DNA of 64,000 bases from Streptomyces lucensis JCM 4490 (GTDB lineage Bacteria; Actinomycetota; Actinomycetes; Streptomycetales; Streptomycetaceae), in NCBI RefSeq assembly GCF_014650035.1, contig NZ_BMUE01000008.1, positions 248,001 through 312,000 of the forward strand, in the 5' to 3' direction. The notes beneath the pieces were generated by a model. That model saw nothing but the letters and a program-made list of their open reading frames with translations, was not told the DNA's origin and did not search any database. Positions within the stretch are counted from its first letter, which is position 1; every line of letters starts with the position of its first letter. The position numbers and the translations under genes are program-made. Positions 8,424 to 16,669 of this stretch are shown here, one piece after another.

Positions 8424-8873
8424 TCACGGTTCACCCGGTGCCACGGAGGTGCCCGGAGTGACGAGGATCGTGGTGGAGGCGGAGGTCTGCTTTCCAACGG
8501 TGAAGCTCAGGCTGGTGGCGCCGAGGGTAGCGTCGCGGCAGGCGCTCACCGTGACCCAGATCGCCTGCTCCAGGCCGGGCGGGCTGTCCAGGTCGACGTC
8601 GGAGAAGGTAAGCGCCATGCCGTCGGCGGAGAGTTGCCCCGGGTAGGCTTCGCCGCCGGGCACCTGCAGACGGTGGACCGGCTGGGTCGCGGTCCCCCAC
8701 TGCAGGCCCTGGTCTGCCGGCAGGCGCACCTCGATGTTCTGCGGGCCGATGGGCTTCGTCGCGTCGGTGGGCAATACCCGCACCCCGGGATATCCGACGT
8801 CTCCGCCCGTGACCAGCTGCACGTCCGGTGGGCCGCCCGGTACTACCTCGAACGCTGAGGTCACCTCCAGCAT
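8424..8873 (-). CDS. Hypothetical protein with beta-sandwich-like domain, possibly part of a decayed gene
   Basis: A frame of about 149 residues with good coding character and the alternating hydrophobic pattern of a beta-sandwich (VRVLPTDATKPIGPQNIEV, LSADGMALTFSDVDLD, AIWVTVSACRDATLG, LSFTVGKQ). I recognise no named family. The first 25 residues (MLEVTSAFEVVPGGPPDVQL) resemble the end of a cold-shock domain and appear to belong to the remnant just upstream, in a different frame, so the present ATG may not be a true start; no good ribosome binding site precedes it. A decayed second copy of the main domain follows. It could be an intact small gene or a fusion remnant. Confidence 0.45.
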   Translation of the reverse strand: MLEVTSAFEVVPGGPPDVQLVTGGDVGYPGVRVLPTDATKPIGPQNIEVRLPADQGLQWGTATQPVHRLQVPGGEAYPGQLSADGMALTFSDVDLDSPPGLEQAIWVTVSACRDATLGATSLSFTVGKQTSASTTILVTPGTSVAPGEP

Positions 8874-8968
8874 GAACACCACCCATCCGCTCCTGAGTCC
8901 GGCTTGATGAACCCGTAGCCCTTCTCGTGGTTGCACCAGTCCCCCACACCGGTCTCACACTCAGCCAT
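8861..8968 (-). pseudogene. Truncated cold-shock domain (CspA-like) remnant
   Basis: Starts with a good ribosome binding site (GGAGG, spacing about 4) and ATG at 8968, then reads MAECETGVGDWCNHEKGYGF followed by IKPDSGAD. The EKGYGFI block with the following acidic loop is the RNP1 region of bacterial cold-shock proteins (consensus roughly TVKWFN.EKGFGFI..DGG.D). The frame ends after 35 residues, whereas intact Csp proteins have about 65-70. The missing second half (VFVH-type RNP2 and the final strand) seems to survive in another frame as VVFMLEV...FEVVPGGPPDVQLV at the start of the next entry, with an internal deletion. It is best read as a frameshifted, partly deleted csp gene. Confidence 0.5.
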
Positions 8969-9713
8969 ATCGCCTCCGCTCCGTAGTCAGTCGATTACAG
9001 AGCTGATCGTCGCATACAGGTAGCCTGGTCCGATCGGATGCTCCGTCGGGTGAGTCGCAACGGACGGCTGCCCGGGAGCGGGCAAACCGCCGCAGCTCGA
9101 AGCGCGCCGCCCGCGCCGAAGAACGGTCACCCGTTAGAGGTGCCACACAGCCGTACGGTCAGGAGCAGCCGGCCGCGGCATAGGACGGTGACGTTGCCGG
9201 GGCGGGGTGCGGCGACCCGCCGGCCTCGCCTCGCCGTTTGCGGTTGGCGGCGGTCCGCGGATCGGCGGACGCCCGGCGGTAGGGGCAGTCGGGCCAGAAC
9301 TGCTCGGCGGCTGTGCGCCGATACGCTTCCTCGTGGCGCAGCGCAAGGAACCTGCCGCGCCGAGCGCGCGCTTGCATGCACGCCTACCTGAACAAGAACC
9401 CGTGGGCCTCCGGCCCCGCCATGGCGACGGTAACGAGTGAGTTCGACGAAAAGGCTGGGCATAACTGAATGGCGCGGCAAGCTCATTACCCTGCAGCTTG
9501 TTAACTGGTCATGCATTTCACTGCACGAGTTCTCGAAACCGGTTGCCCAAGGCCCCCCTTGACGCCTTCCACCGCAGCGGCGCACCCTGAGAATACGACG
9601 TAGATATAGGGCCCAGACGCCATCCATCGCGGAAACCGCGTGCTCCTCCCACGTAGCACTCGCGCCGTCGGCGTAGCCCAGGCGGGGTCCCGGCGGCGCC
9701 GTAAGAGGCCGTC
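8969..9713. other. Long intergenic stretch without a convincing gene
   Basis: About 745 bp separates the csp remnant from the next forward gene. Several frames are open but none has a ribosome binding site together with coding-type composition. One reverse frame near 9200-9370 (LALRHEEAYRRTAAEQFWPD) looks protein-like and may be the remnant of a gene. The stretch around 9440-9560 is noticeably AT-richer than its surroundings. No tRNA, IS end or strong hairpin was seen. Confidence 0.5.
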
Positions 9714-10022
9714 ATGTCCAGTACTTCTCAGCCCGTCCTGCGCGTGCGCATCACCGCGCGGGACACCGAAACCCTGCGCGCCCTCCTGCGTGAGGCCCGC
9801 CCTGACATCGGCGGTGGCCCTCACCGTGCCGATGACGGGACCTGCAGCATCGAGGCCTACGTCACCGGCGAGCAGGCGGAAGCCCTCGAACGCGAGGGCG
9901 TGTCGGTCACCACGATCGAGAACGCCACGGCCGCCGGGCTGGCCCGGCAGGCCGAAGTCGGCGAGGGCGACCGCTTCGCCCCCGCCGACGCGGTCCCCCA
10001 CGGGCTCGCCGTCAAGGCCTAG
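9714..10022 (+). CDS. Hypothetical protein encoded beside an M14 carboxypeptidase (102 aa)
   Basis: Cytoplasmic-looking protein without signal peptide or membrane helix. The first 65 residues (PVLRVRITARDTETLRALLR ... IEAYVTGEQAEALEREGVSV) have a beta-alpha-beta pattern like a small ferredoxin-like or ACT-type fold, or a propeptide-like domain; the rest is a low-complexity Ala/Glu tail. It lies 17 bp upstream of the M14 carboxypeptidase gene on the same strand, so the two are almost surely one operon. Inhibitor_I9-like or M14 propeptide domains share this size and fold, so a role as a separately encoded chaperone or inhibitor of the peptidase is possible but unproven. Confidence 0.72.
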   Translation: MSSTSQPVLRVRITARDTETLRALLREARPDIGGGPHRADDGTCSIEAYVTGEQAEALEREGVSVTTIENATAAGLARQAEVGEGDRFAPADAVPHGLAVKA

Positions 10023-10039
10023 GACGCCGGGGAAACGCC

Positions 10040-11110
10040 ATGTACCTGAACATCACCGAGGTCGAGTCCGGCGTGACCAGCCTGGCCACCGCCTTCCCGG
10101 CCACGAGCGAACTCATCGACCTGCCCGAGCCTTCGGTCGAGGGGCGTGCCGCGCACGCCCTGCGAATCGGTGCAGCTCCCGCCGGGACCAACGACTGCGC
10201 CGTCCTGATCGGCGGCGTCCACGCCCGTGAGTGGGGCAGCTGCGAGGTCCTGATCAACTTCGCGGCCGACCTGCTCGAGGCCCACGACACCGGAACCGGC
10301 CTCGTCTACGGCGGCACGAGCTTCACCCGTGCCCAGGTGCGCAAGATCCTGGACGAGCTGGAGATCGTCGTCTTCCCGCTGGTCAACCCGGACGGCCGGC
10401 TGTACAGCCAGACCGTCGAGGACTTGTGGCGCAAGAACCGCAACCCGGCGCAGTCGGGCGGCGATCCGAAGCGCATCGGCGTGGACATCAACCGTAACTA
10501 CGACTTCCTGTTCGACTTCAGAACCGCCTTCCATCCCGACGCGGATGTCCGTGTCTCGGACGACCCCGGCGATCTCGTCTACCAGGGCCCCAGCCCGTTC
10601 TCGGAACCCGAGACCCGCAACGTGCGCTGGCTGCTGGAGACGTATCCACGCGCGCGCTGGCTCGTCGACGTGCACAGCTACTCCGAGGACATGCTGACCG
10701 TCTGGGGCGACGACGAGAACCAGTCCGCCCATCCGAACCAGAACTTCCTCAACCCGGACTTCGACCACCAGCGCGGCCTGCCCGGTGACGCTTACGGGGA
10801 GTACCTGCCGAAGTTCGACGCCGACGACTCCATCGTTCTCGCCGAACGGTTCTGCACGGCGGTGCAGGGCGTACGAGGCCGGCCGTACACCCCGATGTCC
10901 GCCTTCCATCTGTACCCGACCTGCGGAACCAGCGACGACTACGCCTACTCCCGCCACCGCGTCGACGAGACGAAGGGGAAGATCCTCGGCTTCACCATCG
11001 AGTGGGGCGACCGGTTCGGCGGCTTCCACCCGCCCTGGCAGGAGATGAGCGACATCATCCTGGACGTGGACGCCGGACTCGTCCAGTTCTGCCTCACCGC
11101 TCTCGCATGA
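10040..11110 (+). CDS. M14-family zinc carboxypeptidase
   Basis: Metallocarboxypeptidase of 356 residues. The zinc ligands are visible as His and Glu in 'GGVHAREWGSCE' and His in 'LVDVHSYSED'; substrate-binding Asn/Arg are in 'GVDINRNYDF' and the catalytic Glu is in 'FTIEWGD' near the C-terminus, in the right order for an A/B-type carboxypeptidase. There is no signal peptide or N-terminal propeptide, unusual for this normally secreted family, and the first ~45 residues carry no hydrophobic stretch, so the enzyme may be cytoplasmic or exported by an unconventional route. It shares an operon with a 102-residue upstream protein. GGGGAA precedes the ATG. Confidence 0.9.
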   Translation: MYLNITEVESGVTSLATAFPATSELIDLPEPSVEGRAAHALRIGAAPAGTNDCAVLIGGVHAREWGSCEVLINFAADLLEAHDTGTGLVYGGTSFTRAQVRKILDELEIVVFPLVNPDGRLYSQTVEDLWRKNRNPAQSGGDPKRIGVDINRNYDFLFDFRTAFHPDADVRVSDDPGDLVYQGPSPFSEPETRNVRWLLETYPRARWLVDVHSYSEDMLTVWGDDENQSAHPNQNFLNPDFDHQRGLPGDAYGEYLPKFDADDSIVLAERFCTAVQGVRGRPYTPMSAFHLYPTCGTSDDYAYSRHRVDETKGKILGFTIEWGDRFGGFHPPWQEMSDIILDVDAGLVQFCLTALA

Positions 11111-11114
11111 CGGC

Positions 11115-11147
11115 GGCCGGGGCGCTCGCTCTCGCGGGCCCCCGGCC
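11115..11147 (+). terminator. Candidate terminator after the M14 carboxypeptidase gene
   Basis: GGCCGGGG (11115-11122) pairs with CCCCGGCC (11140-11147) across a 17-base loop, five bases after the carboxypeptidase stop codon. There is no U-run, as is common in streptomycetes. Confidence 0.5.
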
Positions 11148-11219
11148 ACGGCTGCCGTAGTTCGGTTGTCGAACTGCCGCCGCCCCTCAGCGGTCGGCGG
11201 GCAGGACGCCGTGCGCGGA

Positions 11220-11489
11220 TCAGCCGATGTGCCAGGTGAAGCTGCCGCCGTTGTTGGCGGCGACGGCGAGCATCACGATCATGAGAACGATGTCGACCAC
11301 TCCGAGGCCGATGTCCCACTTCGCCATCACGGAGCCGGTCTGACGCAGCGCCACGGCCCCGAAGATGACGGCCAGCGGCCCCAAGACGATCGGCAGGATG
11401 AAGAGGCCGACGATGCCGCAGACCAGTCCCGCGATCGCCAGTCCGCTCGTCCGGCTCGTCTTGTGCGTGTCTGTGCTGTAGGACGACAT
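11220..11489 (-). CDS. DUF4190-type small membrane protein
   Basis: Membrane protein of 89 residues. After a short hydrophilic N-terminus (MSSYSTDTHKTSRTSG) comes the DUF4190 signature of two adjacent helices, 'LAIAGLVCGIVGLFILPIVL' and 'GPLAVIFGAVALRQ', followed by a third helix (GLGVVDIVLMIVMLAVAA). GGGAG lies about 8 bases before the ATG. Proteins of this type in actinobacteria usually have no assigned function beyond being small multi-span membrane proteins. It is convergent with the M14 operon and lies downstream of the SCO2400-like gene on the same strand. Confidence 0.78.
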   Translation of the reverse strand: MSSYSTDTHKTSRTSGLAIAGLVCGIVGLFILPIVLGPLAVIFGAVALRQTGSVMAKWDIGLGVVDIVLMIVMLAVAANNGGSFTWHIG

Positions 11490-11706
11490 CGCTATCTCCC
11501 AGACTGTCTCGATTGGCTCTTTCTATCTCCTTCGGTTCCCTACTGGTTGCCCGTCACGGCCCGGTCATACCTGAAGGACACACGGACAAGTCCTCGTGCC
11601 GGTAACGAACTTGCCGCGCCTCTGCCCAGCCGCTCCGGGTACCGGCCGAGGAGGGTGACCCGTCGGTGCTCTCGTCGGTGCCCGCGCCGGGGAACCCGCA
11701 AGTGTC

Positions 11707-12417
11707 TCAGCCATCGGCTTCGCCTCTGCCGCTCGGTGAGCCGCTGCTGGTGGGAGAGGCGCTGGTGCTGCCGGAAGGACTGGCAGAGGGCCTCGTGGAA
11801 GGAGTTGCCGTCCGCGACGGCGAACTCGGACGGCGGCTGGCGGACGGACGAGGGGTCGGCTTGCGCTTCGCCGGTGGCGCTGCGCTGGTTCTGGCGACGG
11901 AAGGCCGGGAGGCCGGTGACTGGCTGCGAGGCACCGTCGGCTGAGCGCGCCGGTTGCCGTCACCGTCGGGGACCCGGACCCTGTTTCGCGCTGGGTGCGT
12001 GGTCGCTCGCTTTGATGGGGCAGGTGCGTCGGTGACGCTGACCTTGGGCTCCTCTGGGGACGAGTCAGGGACCGAAGCCGCTCGTGGAGCTGACGAGTGG
12101 ACGAGCACCGATGCGGTGGCGAGGCCTCCGATGATGGTGAAAGCGGCTGCGGCCAGGGACCCGACGGCGTACTTCTTCAGCCGTGACGGACGGTCGTACC
12201 GCTCTCCGGACAGGTTCTCCGCAGCAGTCGGTGCCCCGGGAAGGGTTTCGAAGGGGCTTGGGCCCCCGCTGAAGCGGACCTCCGGTACCACCGCGTCGAC
12301 GGCCGGAACACCGTCTCTCCGCTCGCCCGGCTGTGCCATGCCGGAGTCGTACGCCCCGCACTCGGGGCAGGTTATGGCGCCGTTGAGCGTGCGGTTGCAC
12401 GGCGTGCAGAAGTCCAT
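11707..12417 (-). CDS. SCO2400-like zinc-ribbon membrane protein
   Basis: Protein of 236 residues with an N-terminal zinc ribbon (MDFCTPCNRTLNGAITCPEC, two CxxC pairs), an acidic linker, one membrane helix at about residues 87-107 (YAVGSLAAAAFTIIGGLATA), then a long Ser/Thr/Pro/Arg-rich low-complexity tail expected outside the membrane. This layout, and the opening 'MD.C.PC.R.LNGA..CPGC', is that of the streptomycete SCO2400 family, whose function is not known to me. A perfect palindrome (12419-12430, GAACGGCCGTTC) sits immediately before the ATG in place of a ribosome binding site. Confidence 0.75.
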   Translation of the reverse strand: MDFCTPCNRTLNGAITCPECGAYDSGMAQPGERRDGVPAVDAVVPEVRFSGGPSPFETLPGAPTAAENLSGERYDRPSRLKKYAVGSLAAAAFTIIGGLATASVLVHSSAPRAASVPDSSPEEPKVSVTDAPAPSKRATTHPARNRVRVPDGDGNRRAQPTVPRSQSPASRPSVARTSAAPPAKRKPTPRPSASRRPSSPSRTATPSTRPSASPSGSTSASPTSSGSPSGRGEADG

Positions 12418-12418
12418 G

Positions 12419-12495
12419 GAACGGCCGTTCTCAATCCTTGAGTCGAGGGGCGGGGCTCAGCGTGTGCGACTCTCACCCACCGGTCTGCGGTGGGT
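12419..12495. promoter_or_regulatory. Palindrome at the start of the SCO2400-like gene, and a hairpin upstream
   Basis: GAACGGCCGTTC (12419-12430) is a perfect 12-bp palindrome ending two bases before the start codon, where a ribosome binding site would be, so it may be an operator or occlude translation. About 45 bp further, ACCCACCG (12475-12482) and CGGTGGGT (12488-12495) form an 8-bp stem with a 5-base loop, a possible terminator for transcription entering from the decayed genes at 12722-12975. Confidence 0.4.
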
Positions 12496-12721
12496 CACCG
12501 GTTACCGAGGTCAACGGAGTGGATCGAACGAGCGCTCAATCGTCGGCCGTCATGTGGGGTATGTAACCCGGCACTCGGTGAACGCGGTCCGAAGACTGAG
12601 GGCAGCCCCTGGGGGCACCAAGCGGTCCCGGGCAGGCGCCGGCGGCCCCTCGTCGTGCACGGATCGGGCGTAATCCCCCGGTCGGACAAGGGGCCGCAGC
12701 CGCCACGGAAGTCCCGGCTCC

Positions 12722-12975
12722 TCACCGACCGAACGGGTCGACGGGTGCGAAGGGCGTCGCGGTCATGACGGTGTTCCTTCGAGGCGTTTCTCCGCGGGGG
12801 CGGCGGGTCGGGGGTCGGCGCGGCGACGGGGCAGCCCGCCGACCGCCACGCCTGCCGCGAGCACGAAGAGCGCGGCGGCGAAGGCGAGGCCCACCCGCGG
12901 GGCTTCTCCGTCACCGCCCGCGCGGGAGCCGCCATGACCGTGCCCGCGACGCCCACGCACGCCTCGTCGCAGCAG
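12722..12975 (-). pseudogene. Remnant of an MFS-like gene end, overlapped by a 14-codon frame
   Basis: The reverse strand at about 12763-12905 reads 'VGLAFAAALFVLAAGVAVGG' followed by LPRRRADP and a stop at 12763, the typical last helix and basic tail of an MFS permease. Immediately upstream the matching preceding segment (CVGVAGTVMAAPARAVTEK) is found in a different frame at about 12901-12960, so the fragment carries a frameshift and lacks everything before it. Its stop overlaps ATG 12766 as ATGA, typical of translational coupling, but the coupled frame (MTATPFAPVDPFGR) ends after 14 codons. This looks like the scar of a deleted two-gene operon. Confidence 0.4.
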
Positions 12976-12991
12976 CACGGCCGCACGGCTC

Positions 12992-13441
12992 CTAGACAAC
13001 GTCGAACTCGTTGCCTTCCGGGTCCTGCAGCAGGACCGCGTACTGCCCCGAGTCCGGTTCGTCCGTGATCCGGAGCACGCTTGCGCCGGCCTTGGTCAGT
13101 CTCTCCACGGTGGCGGTGACCCGCCGCGCGCGGACCGCCAACGGGACGTCCCGCCCGCCGCCGACCTTCAGGTCGAGGTGGATCCGGTTCTTGGTCGCCT
13201 TCGGTTCCGGAACCTGCTGGAACCACACCCGGGGCCCTTGCCCCGTGGGATCGATGATCGACTCCGGGACGTCGCCCGCACCTGCGGGCAATTCCTCCTC
13301 CGGCACCCCCATGGCTGCCCAGTACTCCCGCCACGTGGCATGGCCGCCCGGCGGGGGTTCGGGTATGTAACCCAGGGCCTCGCTCCAGAACGCCACCAGC
13401 CTCTGCGGGTCGGCGCAGTCGATCGTCAGTTGCAGTGTCAT
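12992..13441 (-). CDS. VOC-superfamily (glyoxalase/bleomycin-resistance fold) protein
   Basis: Cytoplasmic protein of 149 residues made of two beta-alpha-beta-beta-beta modules. The first begins MTLQLTIDCADPQRLVAFWS and continues 'ALGYIPEPPPG'; the second ends 'YAVLLQDPEGNEFDVV', the classic VOC closing motif with the metal-ligand-like Glu. 'RIHLDLKVGGG' supplies the His of the central strand. This is the glyoxalase_6-like subgroup common in actinobacteria and usually of unknown substrate. I start at the ATG 13441, which opens on the first strand; the frame is open much further upstream but with Arg/Pro-rich, non-coding-like sequence. Divergent from the FG-GAP gene. Confidence 0.85.
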   Translation of the reverse strand: MTLQLTIDCADPQRLVAFWSEALGYIPEPPPGGHATWREYWAAMGVPEEELPAGAGDVPESIIDPTGQGPRVWFQQVPEPKATKNRIHLDLKVGGGRDVPLAVRARRVTATVERLTKAGASVLRITDEPDSGQYAVLLQDPEGNEFDVV

Positions 13442-13625
13442 CTCCACGACCAGAGCCTGACAGACACGTCTGACATTCACGCCGGGCTGGTGGGAGCGGG
13501 CGGGGCCGGAAGGCCTGACGGGGTCGTGGTCGGTGCGGGGGGGCAACCTTGTGGGTGCTTCGGGAGTCATTCCCGCGAAACCCCCGAGTCCCGTTGCGTT
13601 CCCGTAGGTTCTTCTGGAGTCCGCC

Positions 13626-15101
13626 ATGCCCGTGCGCCGCCGTTCCGCTGCCCTCGTGGGGTGTGCTCTGTTGTTGGGGACAGCGGGGTTGTTCGGGGTG
13701 GCGGGGAGCGGCGCGCACCACGCTTCCGTCAGCCGGCAGATCGCCCGTCCCGCCGCCGGAAAGCCCGCCGAGCGTCCGGATCCGGGCGACTTCAACGGCG
13801 ACGGCTACGACGACTTCGTGGATGTCGTGGTGTCGAAGTCGGCGGACGGCAGGAGGTATGCGGCGAGTCTCGTCGTGGTGTACGGGTCGCGGGCGGGCCT
13901 GGATACGGCCACGGCCCGGCGGACGCCGGCGGGCAGCGGGCGGTACGCGACGTTCCTGTCGGCGCCGCTGCGTGCCGACCTGGACGGCGACGGTTTCACG
14001 GATCTGGTCGGCAGCCGTGGCGTGAACGGGTCCGGGTCCGAGTCGTTCGCGCTGTTCGGCGGCGCGCACGGACTGGGCGCCGCCCGCCGGCTCGGGCTGC
14101 CTGCCGGGTTTCGTCCGATGGCTGCCGCCGACTTCGACGGCGATGGCTCCGTGGACCTGCTCGACACCGGCCACGGCGGCTCGGACGACCCGCACACCAC
14201 TGGGCAGGGCGGGGACGGCCTGCTCCTGCACGGACCCTTCGACCGGGCGGGGACATCGGCCGGGCGGGCCGTGCTCGATCTCCGCCGGCAAGGCGTCACG
14301 CCAGACTCGGCGACCACCGGTGACTTCGACGGCGACGGCAGGGCAGAGGTGGTGTTCATGTACTCCTACGACGTCGAGGAGGAAGAGACCGTGCCCGCCG
14401 GTCTGCACTCGGCCGGTGTCTACGAGGGCGGTGATCAGGGACTGGTGCGGGACACCCGTCAGGAGGCCGCCATCGAGCACCTGGCGTCGACCGACGACGG
14501 CCCGCGCACCCCGGCCTCAGGCGACGCGGACGGTGACGGCCTTGACGACCTGCTGGTGCCCACCCGGCTGGCGGTGGCTCCGGCGGACATGCCGGGCGCG
14601 GGTGGCGCTTTGACGATCCTGTACGGGGCGAAGTCCGGCCTGGGCACAGGCCGCGCGCGAACCGTGATCGGTGGTACGCGCGGCACCGACCGGCGCCGCG
14701 TCGACTTCGGTTCGTCGCCTGCCGTCGGTGATGTGGACGGGGACGGGAGACCGGACGTGGTGGTGAACACCCCGGACTTCCGGCGGCACGACGGCAAGGT
14801 GACGCTGCTGCGCGGCGGCGCGGACGGGGCCCAGTCCCTCGACCGGGAGCAGGTGACCGACGCGGAGAGCGACGGTCTGCCCGGAACTCCCAATCCGTAC
14901 TACTGGAATGCCTTCGGCTACCGTCCTCCGCTGCTCGACGTGGACGGCGACCGCCATGCGGACGCGGTTGTCTTCGGACCGCTGTACGAGAAGCGCAAGG
15001 GCGCGTACCTGGTGCTTCGGGGCGCGGACGACGGGTTCGACCCCGCCAAGGCCCGCTTGTTCACACCGGACGACATCGGCGTACCTTTGCGGCTGACGTA
15101 G
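13626..15101 (+). CDS. Secreted FG-GAP/VCBS repeat protein
   Basis: Exported protein of 491 residues. A signal peptide (MPVRRRSAALVGCALLLGTA) precedes seven calcium-binding repeats of integrin-alpha type, each with an aspartate loop: DFNGDGYDD, DLDGDGFTD, DFDGDGSVD, DFDGDGRAE, DADGDGLDD, DVDGDGRPD and DVDGDRHAD. Seven such units fit a single seven-bladed beta-propeller. 'VVVYGSRAGL', 'ALFGGAHGLG' and 'LTILYGAKSGLG' are the accompanying FG-GAP segments. GGAG lies 7 bases before the ATG. The family is abundant in Streptomyces culture fluids; proposed roles are carbohydrate or protein binding, but no function is demonstrated by the sequence. Confidence 0.9.
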   Translation: MPVRRRSAALVGCALLLGTAGLFGVAGSGAHHASVSRQIARPAAGKPAERPDPGDFNGDGYDDFVDVVVSKSADGRRYAASLVVVYGSRAGLDTATARRTPAGSGRYATFLSAPLRADLDGDGFTDLVGSRGVNGSGSESFALFGGAHGLGAARRLGLPAGFRPMAAADFDGDGSVDLLDTGHGGSDDPHTTGQGGDGLLLHGPFDRAGTSAGRAVLDLRRQGVTPDSATTGDFDGDGRAEVVFMYSYDVEEEETVPAGLHSAGVYEGGDQGLVRDTRQEAAIEHLASTDDGPRTPASGDADGDGLDDLLVPTRLAVAPADMPGAGGALTILYGAKSGLGTGRARTVIGGTRGTDRRRVDFGSSPAVGDVDGDGRPDVVVNTPDFRRHDGKVTLLRGGADGAQSLDREQVTDAESDGLPGTPNPYYWNAFGYRPPLLDVDGDRHADAVVFGPLYEKRKGAYLVLRGADDGFDPAKARLFTPDDIGVPLRLT

Positions 15102-15285
15102 CGGCTTCCTCTCCGCCGTTGCCGAGGCTCCCGACCGGCGGCGGCTGTTGAGGCGGTCGGATGCCCGGTTCGTCCGGCGTTCCGGCTTCCGCTCGGCGGC
15201 CGTTCCCCGGCGGGACAGACTTGTCAACCGGTCGTGGACACCTCATTGTTGGCCGGTGTTCGTCCATACGGTCAGGAGTCCCGGC

Positions 15286-16539
15286 TTGTCCTCCCACACC
15301 TCCGCTCCCGCGCGCGCCCACGTAGTCGACCCTGCCGGCGGCTGCCCGCACGCCCTGAACGCCGATCTGCGGGCCCAGGGGCCTGTCGCGGACATCGTCC
15401 TGCCCGGCGGCGTGCCCGCAGCGGTCGTCCTGGGCCACGACGCGCTCAAGGAGTTCCTCTCCCACCCCGACGTTGCCAAGGACGCCCGCCACTGCCCGCC
15501 CATGAAAGACGGCACGATCCCCGCGGACTGGCCGCTACGGGTCTTCGCCGACGCCCAAGGCATGCACACCGCCGACGGTGCCGACCACCGCCGGCTGCGC
15601 TCCCTCGTCGGCAGCGCCTTCACCGCCCGCCAGGTGGAGCGGCTGCGGCCCCGCATCGAGGAGCTGACCGCCGACCTCCTCGACGGCCTCGGCCGGGCCG
15701 CCGCGGAAGATCCGGACGGCATCGCGGACCTGCGCACCCACTTCGCGCTCCCGCTCCCGATGAGTGTCATCTGCGAGCTCCTCGGTGTGGACCCCGAGCA
15801 CCGCGGCCGACTGCACGACCTCACCTACACGGTGATCATCGCCACCGACACCACACCGGCGCAGGTGATGGCCGCCGTGCGCGAGCTCGTCGAGCTGCTC
15901 GGCACGATCGCGGCGGCCCGGAGAGAGGCCCCCGGCGACGACCTGACCAGCGCCCTGATAGCCGCCCGCGAGGACGGGGGCGACCGGCTCAGCGAGGCCG
16001 AACTCATCGGAACGATGCGCCTGATGCTGGTCGCCGGACACGAGACCACCCTCAACCTGATCAGCAACGCCGTACGGGCACTGTGCACCCATCGCGACCA
16101 GCTGGCGATGGTCCTGGAAGGCAAGGCCGCCTGGTCGGACGTGGTGGACGAGACGCTGCGCTGGGACGGCCCGGTCAGCTGGTTCCCCTTCCGCTACCCC
16201 ACCCGCGACCTGGCCGTCGGCGGCACCGTGATCCCGCAGGGCACCCCGGTGCTCGCCGGCTACACCGCCGCCGGGCGGGACGGGGCCTTCCACGGCCCGG
16301 ACGCCGACCGCTTCGACGTCACCCGGCCCGGCGCGGCCCGGCACCTCTCCTTCGGCCACGGTGTGCACTACTGCGTGGGCGCCCCACTCGCCCGCCTCGA
16401 GGCCACGATCGCCCTGGAACAGCTCTTCACCCGCTACCCGGACCTCGACCTTGCCGTCCCCGAGGCCGAACTGCCCCATCAGCGCAGCTTCATCGGCAAC
16501 AGCGTCGAGGCGCTCCCGGTCCGCCCCCTTCGGCACTGA
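15286..16539 (+). CDS. Cytochrome P450
   Basis: Heme monooxygenase of 417 residues. The I-helix oxygen-activation motif is AGHETT, the K-helix ExxR is in DETLRW, and the heme-ligand loop is FGHGVHYCVGAPLAR with Cys363. I chose TTG 15286 because AGGAG lies 8 bases before it and the protein (starting MSSHTSAPARAH) then has normal class length; the frame is open to 15148 but that part is Arg-rich. No ferredoxin or ferredoxin reductase gene is adjacent, so electrons must come from elsewhere. The neighbours (FG-GAP protein, broken S1 gene) do not suggest a biosynthetic cluster, so the substrate is unknown. Confidence 0.93.
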   Translation: MSSHTSAPARAHVVDPAGGCPHALNADLRAQGPVADIVLPGGVPAAVVLGHDALKEFLSHPDVAKDARHCPPMKDGTIPADWPLRVFADAQGMHTADGADHRRLRSLVGSAFTARQVERLRPRIEELTADLLDGLGRAAAEDPDGIADLRTHFALPLPMSVICELLGVDPEHRGRLHDLTYTVIIATDTTPAQVMAAVRELVELLGTIAAARREAPGDDLTSALIAAREDGGDRLSEAELIGTMRLMLVAGHETTLNLISNAVRALCTHRDQLAMVLEGKAAWSDVVDETLRWDGPVSWFPFRYPTRDLAVGGTVIPQGTPVLAGYTAAGRDGAFHGPDADRFDVTRPGAARHLSFGHGVHYCVGAPLARLEATIALEQLFTRYPDLDLAVPEAELPHQRSFIGNSVEALPVRPLRH

Positions 16540-16669
16540 ACGCGTCCCCAGCCCCCAACCGGCCCACGGCGAGCCGGGACCGTCCTGTGCTCAGCCGGCC
16601 CGGCCTGGGACCGGAAACAGCCGAACAAGCGCAGAGAAAGGCAGCGACGGCACGTGCCGTGATCAGCAC

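Noticed and set aside
9159..9377. Reverse frame with protein-like stretch RHEEAYRRTAAEQFWPD
   Set aside because: No start signal and frame not sustained; at best a fragment, so not listed as a gene.
12495..14480. A reverse-strand open frame of 661 codons
   Set aside because: It is antisense to the FG-GAP gene and runs through the VOC gene in another frame; its translation is Arg/Gly/Pro-rich without motifs, the usual artefact of GC-rich coding DNA.
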